Origin: Trichoplax sp. H2
Taxonomy: Eukaryota > Placozoa > Uniplacotomia > Trichoplacea
Assembly (NCBI GenBank): GCA_003344405.1
Contig: NOWV01000250.1
Coordinates: 26,355-90,354, forward strand
DNA: 64,000 nucleotides
Direction of reading: 5' to 3'
Of the stretch, positions 55,601 through 64,000 are shown piece by piece (position 1 is the stretch's first letter; every line of letters starts with the position of its first letter). The notes below the pieces were generated by a model that was not told the origin of the DNA, searched no databases, and saw only the letters and a program-made list of their open reading frames with translations. Made by a program: the position numbers and the translations under genes.

Positions 55601-56307
55601 GTTTCTGTTGGGAATTATAATCTATATAATCTTGTGACCTGCGTGTGAAGACCGCGAATAAGGAAATACTTATATAAACGCAATAATTCAACAATAACAT
55701 TATTCTCCACCCTTTCTAAGACTTCTCGCCTTGTAGCAAACTAACGTAAAGTCAGAAATAGTTATCCTGAAGGCTTCGATATATTCAGTTACAAACATTA
55801 CCACTACACGATTTTTTATCCTAATATAAGTCTAAGCCGGACATATTTATAACTGCCACGCATAGCCTGGTGATAAAATACTGGTAGTACTATATATTTT
55901 AAGCATATCTATCTCATTTTTCTTATAGATTTATTCGTCAAGTTGACGTAATCAGGCCATATTTTAATCATTTCCAATCGCTATGAACATAGAAAATAGC
56001 CTAAAAACTATTATAATGCTCATCTGTTTCGCATATGGTACTCTATTACTTATTTTGCAGTTATAATTCAAGTCTTCAAACCATAAATTCTTACCCCATT
56101 TTGCATTGCATCATAGTCTTCGACGTATTTACCAACAACATGACTCTCTTCTAACTTACGATATTTAACGGCCAATTCATCAGTACTAGTAGTAGCTTCA
56201 ACCTCGCTTTCGCTTTCGTCAACCTCTTCAACATCTTGTCGTTCTATTTTAGTTTTTCCACTTGCTTTAATACCAACATTAATAACACTTACTTTTCGCT
56301 GCTTCAT
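36201..56307 (-). CDS. Nav-B: divergent four-domain sodium-channel alpha subunit
   Basis: Paralogue of Nav-A in tandem. The 25-exon model is 6693 nt (2230 residues): 56307-56095, 54029-53902, 53467-53384, 53091-52963, 51673-51582, 51248-51036, 50872-50815, 50721-50577, 50417-50280, 50077-49600, 48516-48290, 48120-47935, 46309-45968, 45892-45649, 45565-44651, 44519-44415, 44334-43727, 42276-42058, 41828-41655, 41432-41316, 40356-40042, 39261-39124, 38111-37989, 37668-37530 and 37363-36201. Many exons have exactly the length of their Nav-A counterpart (128, 84, 129, 92, 58, 145, 138, 186, 174, 123 and 139 nt). Filter residues are D (TQDQW), E (LCGEW), D (TLDGW) and A (TAAGW). Oddities are a depleted repeat III S4, an ALF linker triad, a lost IQ glutamine and two introns with AT donors. 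No stop or frameshift was seen, so I read it as functional rather than a pseudogene. The II-III linker splicing is the least certain part. Confidence 0.92.
37364..37529 (-). other. U12-like intron in Nav-B repeat IV (AT donor)
   Basis: The donor is A/atatcctttct and the 3' end is tttcttgacgcgctgtcgattgcag, with a TTTCTTGAC branch-like motif 16 nt before the AG. This would be an AT-AG minor intron, 166 nt, phase 1. The same position carries a U12-like donor in Nav-A and Nav-C. Confidence 0.75.
37989..38111 (-). CDS. Nav-B III-IV linker
   Basis: A 41-codon exon, the same length as in Nav-A, reading ..SIQALFTESQLHWYRMMKR... The triad before TESQ is ALF rather than LFM or IFM. Phase 0 at both ends. 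Confidence 0.92.
39124..42276 (-). CDS. Nav-B repeat III
   Basis: Exons: 42276-42058 (pre-S1, S1), 41828-41655 (S2-S3), 41432-41316 (S4), 40356-40042 (S5 plus the whole pore) and 39261-39124 (S6: LNLIAGVIIDQFY). The S4 reads NIINSIRPIRIIPR: aligned on RPIR with RPLR of Nav-A, the three preceding Arg positions are Asn, Asn and Leu. The pore helix is IATLDGW, with Asp where Nav-A has Glu and Nav1 has Lys. The exon end GCTCGCGGG/gtatta is shared in form with Nav-C. Confidence 0.92.
39285..39690. repeat. Intronic tandem duplication, period ~175 bp
   Basis: It lies between the S6 and pore exons of Nav-B repeat III. The block ctacaatagtatgattgaag at ~39352 recurs as ctacagtagtatgattaaag at ~39529. 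The leading aatgaaaag motif appears three times, at about 39291, 39464 and 39650. Confidence 0.6.
42790..43470. repeat. Intronic tandem repeat, three ~230 bp units
   Basis: It lies in the intron upstream of the Nav-B repeat III exons. The block ccgtagttcaagtct with its preceding aaagatcttataatacc run recurs near 42836, 43066 and 43294. Each copy is followed by a block containing attaaaataccag and then a gtagccttttaatac-like block. Confidence 0.75.
43727..45892 (-). CDS. Nav-B II-III linker (four exons)
   Basis: Exon 45892-45649 begins [13 protein letters not shown], the end of S6. It is followed by 45565-44651, 44519-44415 and 44334-43727. The second exon has strongly basic clusters (ARKSRKKRFHRNKS, RPRFRRKRKSK). 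The last carries four tandem 14-residue repeats (44105-44272) of the form xTQxDxxxxxRxxQ. For the second exon I chose the donor at 44651 (GATG/gtagga) because it keeps the next exon open (ANNLSRSDPLDDRNLVN). A longer form to about 44583 is possible. Confidence 0.78.
44105..44272 (-). repeat. Coding tandem repeat, 4 x 42 bp
   Basis: Four in-frame 42 bp units in the Nav-B II-III linker. The units read NTQVDTSVNGRQEQ, STQIDYLTTERHKR, NIQMDQLADKRYKQ and NAQMDHVDDGRKVQ. The DNA anchor (catctga / tatctga / caacttgag on the plus strand) recurs exactly every 42 bp at 44132, 44174, 44216 and 44258. Confidence 0.85.
45968..48516 (-). CDS. Nav-B repeat II
   Basis: Exons: 48516-48290 (linker end, S1), 48120-47935 (S2-S3, start of S4) and 46309-45968 (rest of S4 to S6). 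The S4 reads ALKTLRVFRIFKLAKAWK, fully charged. The pore is [12 protein letters not shown] with the filter Glu. The 1.6 kb intron between the last two exons holds a tandem repeat and dispersed-repeat copy 2. Confidence 0.92.
46780..47110. repeat. Intronic tandem repeat, period ~135-150 bp
   Basis: It lies in the large intron of Nav-B repeat II. The block ggtaattcaatagaaatt recurs at ~46845 and ~46996. The block gattttagtaggactaatattg, followed by an agagaaag run, recurs near 46918 and 47052; a more diverged unit may precede it. Confidence 0.6.
47230..47700. repeat. Dispersed repeat, copy 2 of 2
   Basis: Same-orientation match to 35700-36190, placed inside an intron of Nav-B. The order of shared blocks is conserved along the whole length, so this is one element copied as a unit, with roughly a quarter of positions changed by eye. 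Confidence 0.7.
48705..48960. repeat. Intronic duplication, period ~125 bp
   Basis: It lies in the intron between the Nav-B I-II linker exon and repeat II. The block agattgtcatataataatata at ~48732 recurs as agattgccatataataaaata at ~48867, with related flanks (aaattttatagaaaatt / aaatttttataaaatc). Confidence 0.5.
49600..50077 (-). CDS. Nav-B I-II linker
   Basis: A 478 nt exon, phase 0 in and phase 1 out, with acceptor attattag and donor gtaact. The linker is polar with a proline-rich start (PYFLPSPPHLWYPPRR) and end (PYPAMARPLPASPYL). Such PxxP-like stretches could bind SH3 or WW proteins, but that is inference from composition only. Confidence 0.85.
50280..54029 (-). CDS. Nav-B repeat I
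   Basis: The pre-S1 exon 54029-53902 (SKSLFMFYPDSYVRYIAIKI) is followed by an AT-AC intron. S1 is 53467-53384, S2-S3 53091-52963, S4 51673-51582 (SVIRVFRAIRMF), S5 51248-51036 ([14 protein letters not shown]), loop 50872-50815, pore 50721-50577 (CPSGYSCYEG...LQIITQDQW, filter Asp) and S6 50417-50280. Phases equal those of Nav-A throughout. Confidence 0.92.
53468..53901 (-). other. U12-type AT-AC intron in Nav-B repeat I
   Basis: The donor is CA/atatccttttg, and the 3' end is tccttaactatttaaac/G: a full U12 5' consensus, a perfect TCCTTAAC branch and an AC terminus 9 nt later. Its position and phase (2) equal the Nav-A intron 28660-28272. Minor AT-AC introns are documented at the second intron of vertebrate SCN genes, which by my recollection is the same site. 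Confidence 0.9.
56095..56307 (-). CDS. Nav-B first exon
   Basis: The ATG at 56307 opens a 71-codon exon ending at donor gtaaga, phase 0. It is acidic in the middle (ERQDVEEVDESESEVEA). Its last part, HVVGKYVEDYDAMQNG, matches the end of the Nav-A first exon, which links this distant exon (2.1 kb upstream of the next) to the channel. A cryptic gtaagt shortly after the ATG is unlikely to be used because the intron would be too short. Confidence 0.8.
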
Positions 56308-59300
56308 AGCGTATCATTGGACACAGCTTCGCAATTTTAACCTTTTTTCTTTCTATTAATTGGAAATTTAGGAAATATTTGGTTACTCAAATCATGTAGA
56401 CTAGATGTAGCTATCAAAATAATTTAAAGAATAACGTATTTTACTGATATTCACTAAAAAATAAAATTAGGGCTGATTAGTTTATGGGCAGAGAGTTCGA
56501 AGGTAAAATTCTTATTACCTGCTTTGGGTACAAATTCAGGTAATTGTGGTAATTGAATTTTAATGCAGGTATCATTCGGATAGGTATATTACTTACCAGA
56601 TTAATTGAATTAGTCCATATAGATTGAATTAAATAGTTTACTGTATTTGAGCATATTTCTACAATTTCACGGCATGTTCTAAATATAAATAAATTACTGA
56701 TTACAAGAATATGTATATCATAAATAACTTCAGCATATCGTCGAAATATTTTACATCAACTCGAGTTACTATAGCTGTCAACTATTGAAAACCGTCATCA
56801 AAGCTGAAACAGTTTCAATAATCTGCGGATCATTAGTGCTAACTTGAGCGACGACAAAGACATCTTATCATAACATCGTCTATAAAGTATATTGCTTCAA
56901 CATGATAATTTGAAGATTCATAAGAACCTAACTAAATGTGATTTTTCAAAACTTTGTTTCAGTTCTATAATTTTTATTCCAAAAGAATAATTAAAATTCA
57001 AAGTAAAAGGCTAAATTCAGGTACATATTCGTTACAAATCAATTTTCAGACTTTATGTCCAATACTTTTGAAAGTCTCATCATATGTTAGCATAAGTTTA
57101 ACCACAGGGTATCTTTCTTTATCCTGGAATAAGCTAGGTTATGTAAAAAAATCTGTAATTAATCAGATTGTAAATTTTTATGTTAGCTGATAATTATAAT
57201 GACTACTAGTATTATATCAGCAGATGTTATTTTTAATCAATTCTTTTCAAAACGATAGATTCCATTCCAAGGAATACTTAGAAACATTGCTCTGAATATT
57301 TTGCAGTATCGTTATAACATTAATAACATATGGTCTAGTGAATTGGTGAACCATGATATAATAAAAATAAAATAAATGGAAGCTTACTCATTCGAGCAAT
57401 TATAAGAATCATAAGCGAAAGCATCATAGTCAAATAATACGATGCGGACTGATGGAAACATCATAAAATAGAATAATCAATGAAATAAGCCACTTTTTAC
57501 CGGTGTAATGTATTTTATAAAAACTGAACGCATCGAAGATTATTTTAATACATGCAATTTATCGATAATTTCGGCAATATAATACAAATGTATTATTTGA
57601 GTTTCTACGCTTATAGAAATGTAACACAATATTCTATCATAAAAAGTTAGCAGAGTTTCTGCACACTAAAGTATCTCAATTCAGAAACAACTTTACTACT
57701 ATTTGAAATCAACTTATAGCGTTAACCACGTTATGGTAGATTCTCGTTTGGATGTGGAGAAGGAGTAAATTTCTGTGTCAGGACGATCTTTTATGTCATT
57801 TTATGATAAAAACTGATCAATATTAGTAAAATAAATTGCTTTTATTTATTAACTTATGATAAGGGTCTCAAAAATATAACAAGAACCTAAAATTCTTTTG
57901 AACTTCAGCTTATAATTTGAATTATTTCTCTGCCAAGGTACGATAGTATTCACGCCATTCTCGAACTAGCTTACTAAATCCAATTTATTGATAACTCGTA
58001 GACTTCCTTTTCATTGTCAAAATACTACAAATTATAATAAAGACCTCATCCACGAATAAATATTTGCAAACTTCTAACAGGATCCGTTTTAAAACTGTTT
58101 TACGTAAATTTATACTCCTCCAAATAATTTACAATAAATAAATAGAATTTCAACACTTAAAACTAAATTTGCGAGCAAAATATGTAATTAACATGCAAAT
58201 AGCAAATGATCTAGATAAAATAAGTTCGAGGCAAAATGTTAAATATATACTCCACATTGTGCTGAGTATATATCATACAGTATCAAGTTACAGCAACTAC
58301 ACAGAATCAGTTACTATACAGAATAACGAAATCTAATAGTGAATTTACGAAATTATTGAGAGCAAGTGACTTTATTTTAGTAAAAATTTGTAAAGTAATT
58401 GGTATTGCATGGTATTAAAGTAATTTCATGCAGAAATTTGGCCAGTTGCAAAGGTTACTTCATTTCCTACCATATTCTTACTCAGTTCCTACCGCCACAA
58501 ATTCGTGGCATCTAAATGCTTGTACTTGCAATAATATCACTGAGTGTCTTTAAAAAATATGTAAAATAATTAAAACTGAACATTCAAATAGGATTAATAT
58601 TAAAATAAGTGATCGCATAATGATCGACTTAAATCTATTTACTAGATTAAAATTTTACTATTCTAAATAAATTACTGATCATTTATTAATTCTGGCATTT
58701 AATATAAAATAAATGGATAGTGATCTACTTGCAATTTTTCGTGATCTAAAAAACTATCTGTAACGATTGCAAAATAGCATGATCGTCAAAACATTAACGT
58801 TTAATCATAATTACTTTTATCGTATATAATTCACAATTATAATGGATTACATGATCATTAAGATTACTTATGCAAACTTCACATTTAGCTTACATGAATT
58901 AAATTCTGCGAGTTAATTTAAAAGTGCAAATCTCTATGATCTAGCGCCTTAATAAATCTTATTTTTATACATGATGTTGCAAATTAAGCTGTTATATATA
59001 CGTTCAATATACATAATTAGCGACTATACTATGGATAATCTTATAACTGTATTTCCTTTACATATGTTATACAATTCCGCCTGCTTTGTCCATTAATACT
59101 AGAGTATTAGTCATGAGTAATATCCGTCCGAGAACTAACAGATATAATTTATTACCAATATCAAGTGATCGGGTTTGTATTGTATGAATTGATTAAATAT
59201 AAATCTTATAATGTAGACGTGTAAACTAAATTAATTACAGTAACCTACATCTATGCTCCAATTCTAAATCAGTTATAATGCTATAACTATATTTAGATTA

Positions 59301-59700
59301 TAATAGTTACATGAAAGAAAGTTATTATCCTAAAACTAAAATTCACTACACATAGACTTAAAAGATTACAACAATACAGGGAAAACATACAAAATTTAGT
59401 ACACGCACTTTAAGGTTTATTTTTAAGGAAATCACTTTGTGGCGTTTCGCTTCCTAGGCTAGTTTCCTCCCTATCAAACTTTTTCGCTAAAGACCAAATA
59501 CATACCATACGTATCAGTTATCAGGAAACTAAGTAACAAGTGATCAGTCCGATATTATATTATTTGTAAATAAACCACTGTAAAAGCATAGCGAATGAGC
59601 TATAGTACAATAGACTCGTTATTATTTACTAATAATATTTTTATACATACAATTCTACTTTAAATTTTTACCATATATTGGATTATTACTACAGAATATT
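56308..59700. other. Nav-B to Nav-C spacer
   Basis: A 3.4 kb AT-rich stretch that must hold the Nav-B promoter/5' UTR and the Nav-C 3' UTR. I see no exon with matching splice sites or recognisable protein motif, and no tRNA-like cloverleaf. Short open frames on both strands look like chance. Confidence 0.6.
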
Positions 59701-61164
59701 CTAAAAGAAAAATACATCAATAACATATCTACTATGAAATATACCTTGAGCTTTTTTCGCTGTTTCTTGCCTCCAATGTTGAAATGCACCTCTCAATAAT
59801 ATACCAGATTTAGCTTCATTATAAAACACTGCTGAGGTTTTCTTAACTTGTGAATTTTGCGGTTTCCATTTAGGAAATTTGGTCTTGCATACTTCAGCAA
59901 TTTTTTTCATTAATAAATCGTACTCTTCTTCAAATTCCTGACTAATTTCACCAATAACATCTTTCATTACTTTATTTAATAAAGCACGAATTAAGTCCAA
60001 ACAATGAATTTTAGTGTCATCGTATATCGGTAGGTTTAAACTAATACAAACATATGTATTTGGTATTGGTGAGCCAAAAGGTGGTAGTAAATCATTCAGT
60101 AGAGGTGATAACATATTATAATGTATAAATTGTGTGGCTTTACGATCGTATTTGGCCCATACTTCGAAAAAACCTTGAATATCTTCTTCAGTTATGTTTG
60201 CAGAATCTGCTTCTACGCAATCTTGGTAATTATTTAAGATGACCGCAATAAACAGATTGATTAAGATAAACCAAGCCATAATCATATAGGTAATAATGTA
60301 TATGGTAGCCAAAACGCGGCTTCCACAATTACCAGTAGGAATAATAGTGGTCTCATTAGTAGATGGTACACAATCAGGTGGTTGAATAGAAAGAGCATCA
60401 AGAAAATCAGTCCAGCCACTTGCTGTACTGAGTTGAATAAGTATAATTGTTGCCTTTGTATAGGATTGAAAATTTAATGTATTATCAATTGTTCCTTGCT
60501 TTTTGACTCCTTTAAATAATGCTATGCCTACAATAGAGTATGTAAATGATATGACACAAAGTAAAGCTGCTATATTTAGAAGGGCAGGTGCCGACGCTAT
60601 TAACGACATCAATAATCGACGCATCCCACGAGCAGACCGTAATAGACGCAGTATCCGAACAACCCGAAATATGCGCAAAATACGAATTATGGAAGGGCTG
60701 ACTTTAAATGCTATTGATGGCAATGCACTTAAGATAATGCCAGCTATCGACGCAATAACTACAATTAAATCAAAAATATTCCAGATATCTTTAAAAAAAT
60801 ACAAACGAAAGGCCAATAACTTTAAGACACATTCCAATATGTAGTAGGCTGTAAAAGCATAATTAATGTTATCTAAAAATCGATATAAGTCAATAACATA
60901 GCATACGTCCAATTTTATCTTAATTAATGAAATCTATACTGATAATTGTATATTATATATAATATCTATTTTTAAAATAAGATTGAAATAACTTCAAGCA
61001 AGAATAGCATATTAATAAAGGATACTTAAGATAGTGGTGATTTGGGCCGACTGTTGGTAATGAGTAGCAGTCATAACCATAACATTAAATATGACCACAG
61101 CGATATTAAAGGCTTCATATCTTCTATCTTCAAAAAATACTCTTAACTTATTTTGCCAGCCAAA
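59701..61164 (-). CDS. Nav-C repeat IV and C-terminus
   Basis: S1 (61164-61026) ends QITTIL. After a gtatccttta donor, the long terminal exon holds S2-S3, S4 (IIRILRIFRVVRILRLL), the pore (LSTASGWTDF), S6 and an EF-hand-like tail (TEEDIQGFFEVWAKYDRKAT). The IQ position reads GILLRGAFQHWRQ and lacks the Gln. The stop is at 59701. Confidence 0.93.
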
Positions 61165-63696
61165 CTATCAAGACATATTCAAAATGATATGGAATAGAAT
61201 TTAGACAATTAACTTAAATAATCCAACAGTAGCACCAATAAATTACTTTTCTACAGTAGTATACGTATCTCACTATGACATTGAGGTTCATTTTAAGACT
61301 TTCCATAAAACATTAAGAACATGAGGTGATGTAAATGCTTGAAATTATTGGGATTTTTAAATGTAATTGACCTTAGCTGGTGGTATTGATTTAACTAGTT
61401 TCGTTCGCATTAGCTTTTTCATCATCTTGTACCATTGCAATTGAGATTCGGTAAAGAGCGATTCAATATTTTTACCTTTTCGCATTTCATACTGAAATTT
61501 TAAAAGTAGACATTGCAACTATTAAAATTCGAATTTAAGTCATGTTCTATCATATTAATCAGTAATCTATTCCCAAATTATAATTTTTAATATATTCAGT
61601 CCGCTAGAAATTTTCAATTATGCTACAGAAGCATTATAATTTCATCGTCAGCTTTTCTAGCAGTCATTCCTTCAAAATGCGTAAAGAATTTAATGATTTT
61701 CCCTTGAAGTTGGATTACTACGTATACGGGATATAAAACTATGTATTGTGGCTGGTAGATATAGTACGATACAGCTAATGCCCAAAGATTGTAGAGGCTA
61801 AATGCTATTACTCAAATATGATCATGTTACTTGCGATGCTAGAATGCCATTTCGAAAAGGTGTATAGTGTACAGTATAAGCATGTAGTTTGATAAGTGCT
61901 AGTTTATCCTCTCTAATATTTCGTACTTGGCTGTTAATAATGTTATCTTACTCTCTACTATTTAGCGTAAATATACGTATATAGATAAAGTAAATCTATT
62001 GCAGAAGCGAAGGCTATCGCTATATAATCACCGTAATGTAGGCAACACATTTCTATAATTTTGTGTTGTAATATCCAATTTAGTCTTTATAATACTGTGC
62101 AATGATTTCAGCTAATTGTAGTAGTACAGCAGAGTGGCTAATAGGATGAGGCGGTGCACGCGTACTGTTTCTAGTATAAACTGGGATTCTCCCGTTAAGG
62201 CCGTATCTGATAGCCAAATTAGGGAATTACTCGATTTTGTAACACAAATTTTGGGTTACTTTGGCGAACCAACAGTAGTAGCAGGAGACTATTACTCGGT
62301 CATTACATACTGTTCTGCAAGCTACTAATTATATAATTAACAATATCGCATCATTCCTAGCCATTTAACATAAAACTCCTTTAAAACTTTATAATATCAT
62401 CTTAGCATTTATAATAGTTATTGTAGCTATTATCTTATCTATTTTAAATACTTAAAAGTGAAATCAACCGCTAACATCTGCTAAATCTTAGAATGATTCA
62501 CTATATTTTAAATAATTATTAAATAATTTGCATAAACAAATTCTGCAAATACTTGGACATCAACCACAACGTCTATCGGCTTAAAATTTTTTGATAGGAG
62601 TCTAATAAGATTCCAAGCAAAATATGTTGGACGAAAAATTATCAGCTGGAGGTAAGCTACTTACGTTGAATCAAGTGTTAATCATACCATAAATTCTGTC
62701 AAGCGATTTTGTAAATTTTCGAGAACATTTAGACGCTTTTTTTACGGTACATTCGCGTATACGCGGTATCAAATCAGCATTAAAAATAATTCTTTAGTTT
62801 TATAACTACTAACCGCCTTCCTTGAATTATAAAAGTGATCAATGATGACTCCAGCAATTAAATTTAGTGTTATAAACACTCCAACAACGATAAAGAGAAT
62901 AATGAAGATTCGAGCTGGAGTATTAAAAAGAGCTTCTGGCATCAAATTCCTCTATGTAAAGAAAGACAATGATAAATTAGGAATTCATGCTAATCACCGA
63001 CACTTAATTAAGTAGCATCATAGTATAGCTGAATTAAACTAAAAATATCTTCAATTTCTAATTGTCGATTAATATGTTTAATTCTGTTATGATGATTATA
63101 ATATTGAAGGGAAATTATAGTGTCATAATCTTATTACACCGCGAGCGTCGACGGCGTTTCGCATAATTGCCTTCCAACCATCCAAAGTTGCAATATGCAG
63201 TAACGCTAATAAAGCATTGCCTAAATTATCAAAATTAATACGATATGGTTCCCAGAGATAGCCGTACATCAGACAATCTGTTCGGTTGGTTATATAATTA
63301 AAGGTTACAGATTTCAAATGCGAATTGACGCATCTAGAAAAGGCACCAGCAAATAATTGTACCCCACAAATCGCAAAGACCAGCCAAAATATAGAACAAA
63401 CCAAGAATACATTAAATATTGACGGTATCGATAGCAATAGAGCGGCCACTATGATCTAAAACATCATAAAAATTAAAAGTTGATTAATCAAAGACAGTAG
63501 AAGTGTCGGAACTGTATTTCAAATAATACTAAAGTTTCAAGCGAGTCAATTCTATTGATTAGACAAGAGATGAATTTATTCCCAACATTACCTGTAAATT
63601 GTTCATTCGTGGTATAATTCTAATAGAACGAAGAGAATTAACGATATTATATAATTTCTTTTCTTCTGTGTCAAGGAAATAAGTTGCAAAAGATAA
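59701..63696 (-). CDS. Nav-C: third sodium-channel paralogue, 3' half (runs off right edge)
   Basis: Visible exons: 63696-63592 (repeat III S4), 63455-63138 (S5, pore), 62951-62814 (S6), 61491-61372 (III-IV linker), 61164-61026 (repeat IV S1) and 60872-59701 (S2 to stop). They total 1992 nt, 663 residues, with all phases consistent. Exon structure and sequence are much closer to Nav-B than to Nav-A: pore exon unsplit, repeat IV S2 onward in one exon. Filter residues are D (IATLDGW) in repeat III and S (LSTASGW) in repeat IV, where Nav-A and Nav-B have Ala. Repeats I and II and the start lie to the right of the window. Confidence 0.92.
60873..61025 (-). other. U12-like intron in Nav-C repeat IV (GT-AG)
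   Basis: The donor is A/gtatcctttatt, a perfect U12 GT-type 5' site. The 3' end is ttattgacttatatcgatttttag, with only a weak branch-like TTATTGAC. 153 nt, phase 1, at the same codon position as the AT-donor introns of Nav-A and Nav-B. Confidence 0.75.
61372..61491 (-). CDS. Nav-C III-IV linker
   Basis: A 40-codon exon, one codon shorter than in Nav-A and Nav-B, reading ..NIESLFTESQLQWYKMMKK... The triad before TESQ is SLF. Confidence 0.92.
62814..63696 (-). CDS. Nav-C repeat III S4 to S6
   Basis: S4 reads KKLYNIVNSLRSIRIIPR, again with Asn at two outer Arg positions and Lys at the third. The S5-pore exon holds GVQLFAGAFSRC, a loop with two N-linked-like sites and IATLDGW. S6 is LNLIAGVIIDHFYNSRK. 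No upstream S2-S3 exon appears before the right edge, so the window ends in an intron. Confidence 0.92.
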
Positions 63697-64000
63697 CTAT
63701 ATAAAAATATCAATTAAGAACGATCAAAGTTGGTTAATATATTTATATTGATACAAAATATTTTTAAAGAACTCAATTATAGATGGCTTAACACTAATGC
63801 TATAAGCTGATTTCTAGATAGATATTGAAATTAGTGTTTCTCTGATTTCAATGGTGTGTTATGCTATAATTCATATGTCATCATGATTAAGTATGATATG
63901 CAGTAAAGAAATCGAATCACAGGTATATGGTAGCATACGCATACAAATTGTAATGAGTAATAGAAATGTCTTTGTTTCTATATAAAATTTACTTATTACT
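63697..64000. other. Intron of Nav-C at right edge
   Basis: AT-rich sequence upstream of the S4 exon acceptor (ttatatag). The expected S2-S3 exon of repeat III is not present in these 304 bases. Confidence 0.7.

Noticed and set aside
60503-60844. Plus-strand 113-codon Arg-rich frame
   Set aside because: Antisense of the Nav-C repeat IV S2-S5 region; the Arg runs are complements of sensor and membrane codons.
1-64000. tRNA, rRNA, CRISPR or phage-like content
   Set aside because: No cloverleaf, rRNA-like block, regularly spaced short repeats or prokaryotic gene organisation was seen; the genes are intron-rich.

Overview
This is a eukaryotic (metazoan) genomic window: very AT-rich, intron-dense, with every recognisable gene on the minus strand. 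It holds the N-terminal half of the checkpoint kinase ATR (about 1-9391) followed by a head-to-tail array of three four-domain voltage-gated sodium-channel (Nav) alpha-subunit genes. I call them Nav-A (14805-29424, complete), Nav-B (36201-56307, complete) and Nav-C (59701 to the right edge, 3' half only). Exon models built by hand from splice sites and paralogue alignment stay in frame from start to stop: Nav-A has 24 exons (5826 nt, 1941 residues) and Nav-B has 25 exons (6693 nt, 2230 residues). The visible part of Nav-C has 6 exons (1992 nt, 663 residues).

The DEEA-type pore of Nav-A is characteristic of the Nav2 class of early-branching animals. With small introns, low GC and retained minor-spliceosome introns, this suggests a non-bilaterian animal, most likely a placozoan. 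That assignment is inference and nothing in the window proves it.

Layout from left to right: ATR exons; a 5.4 kb spacer without a convincing gene but with a small family of inverted-repeat elements; Nav-A; a 6.8 kb spacer ending in one copy of a ~490 bp dispersed repeat; Nav-B, whose introns carry several tandem duplications and the second copy of that repeat; a 3.4 kb spacer; Nav-C.

The main interest is divergence within the array. Nav-A looks like an ordinary Nav2 channel: pore residues D/E/E/A, full charge in the S4 segments, an LFM triad in the III-IV linker and an intact IQ motif. Nav-B and Nav-C share a repeat III voltage sensor in which two outer arginine positions are Asn and a third is Leu or Lys, and a repeat III filter Asp in place of Glu/Lys. 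They also share an altered III-IV linker triad (ALF, SLF) and a degraded IQ motif. Nav-C in addition has Ser for the repeat IV filter Ala.

Two intron positions look U12-type (minor spliceosome). One lies just before S1 of repeat I, with GT-AG termini in Nav-A and AT-AC in Nav-B. The other lies between S1 and S2 of repeat IV in all three genes, with AT or GT donors. Neighbouring paralogues therefore show terminal-dinucleotide switching at the same intron position.
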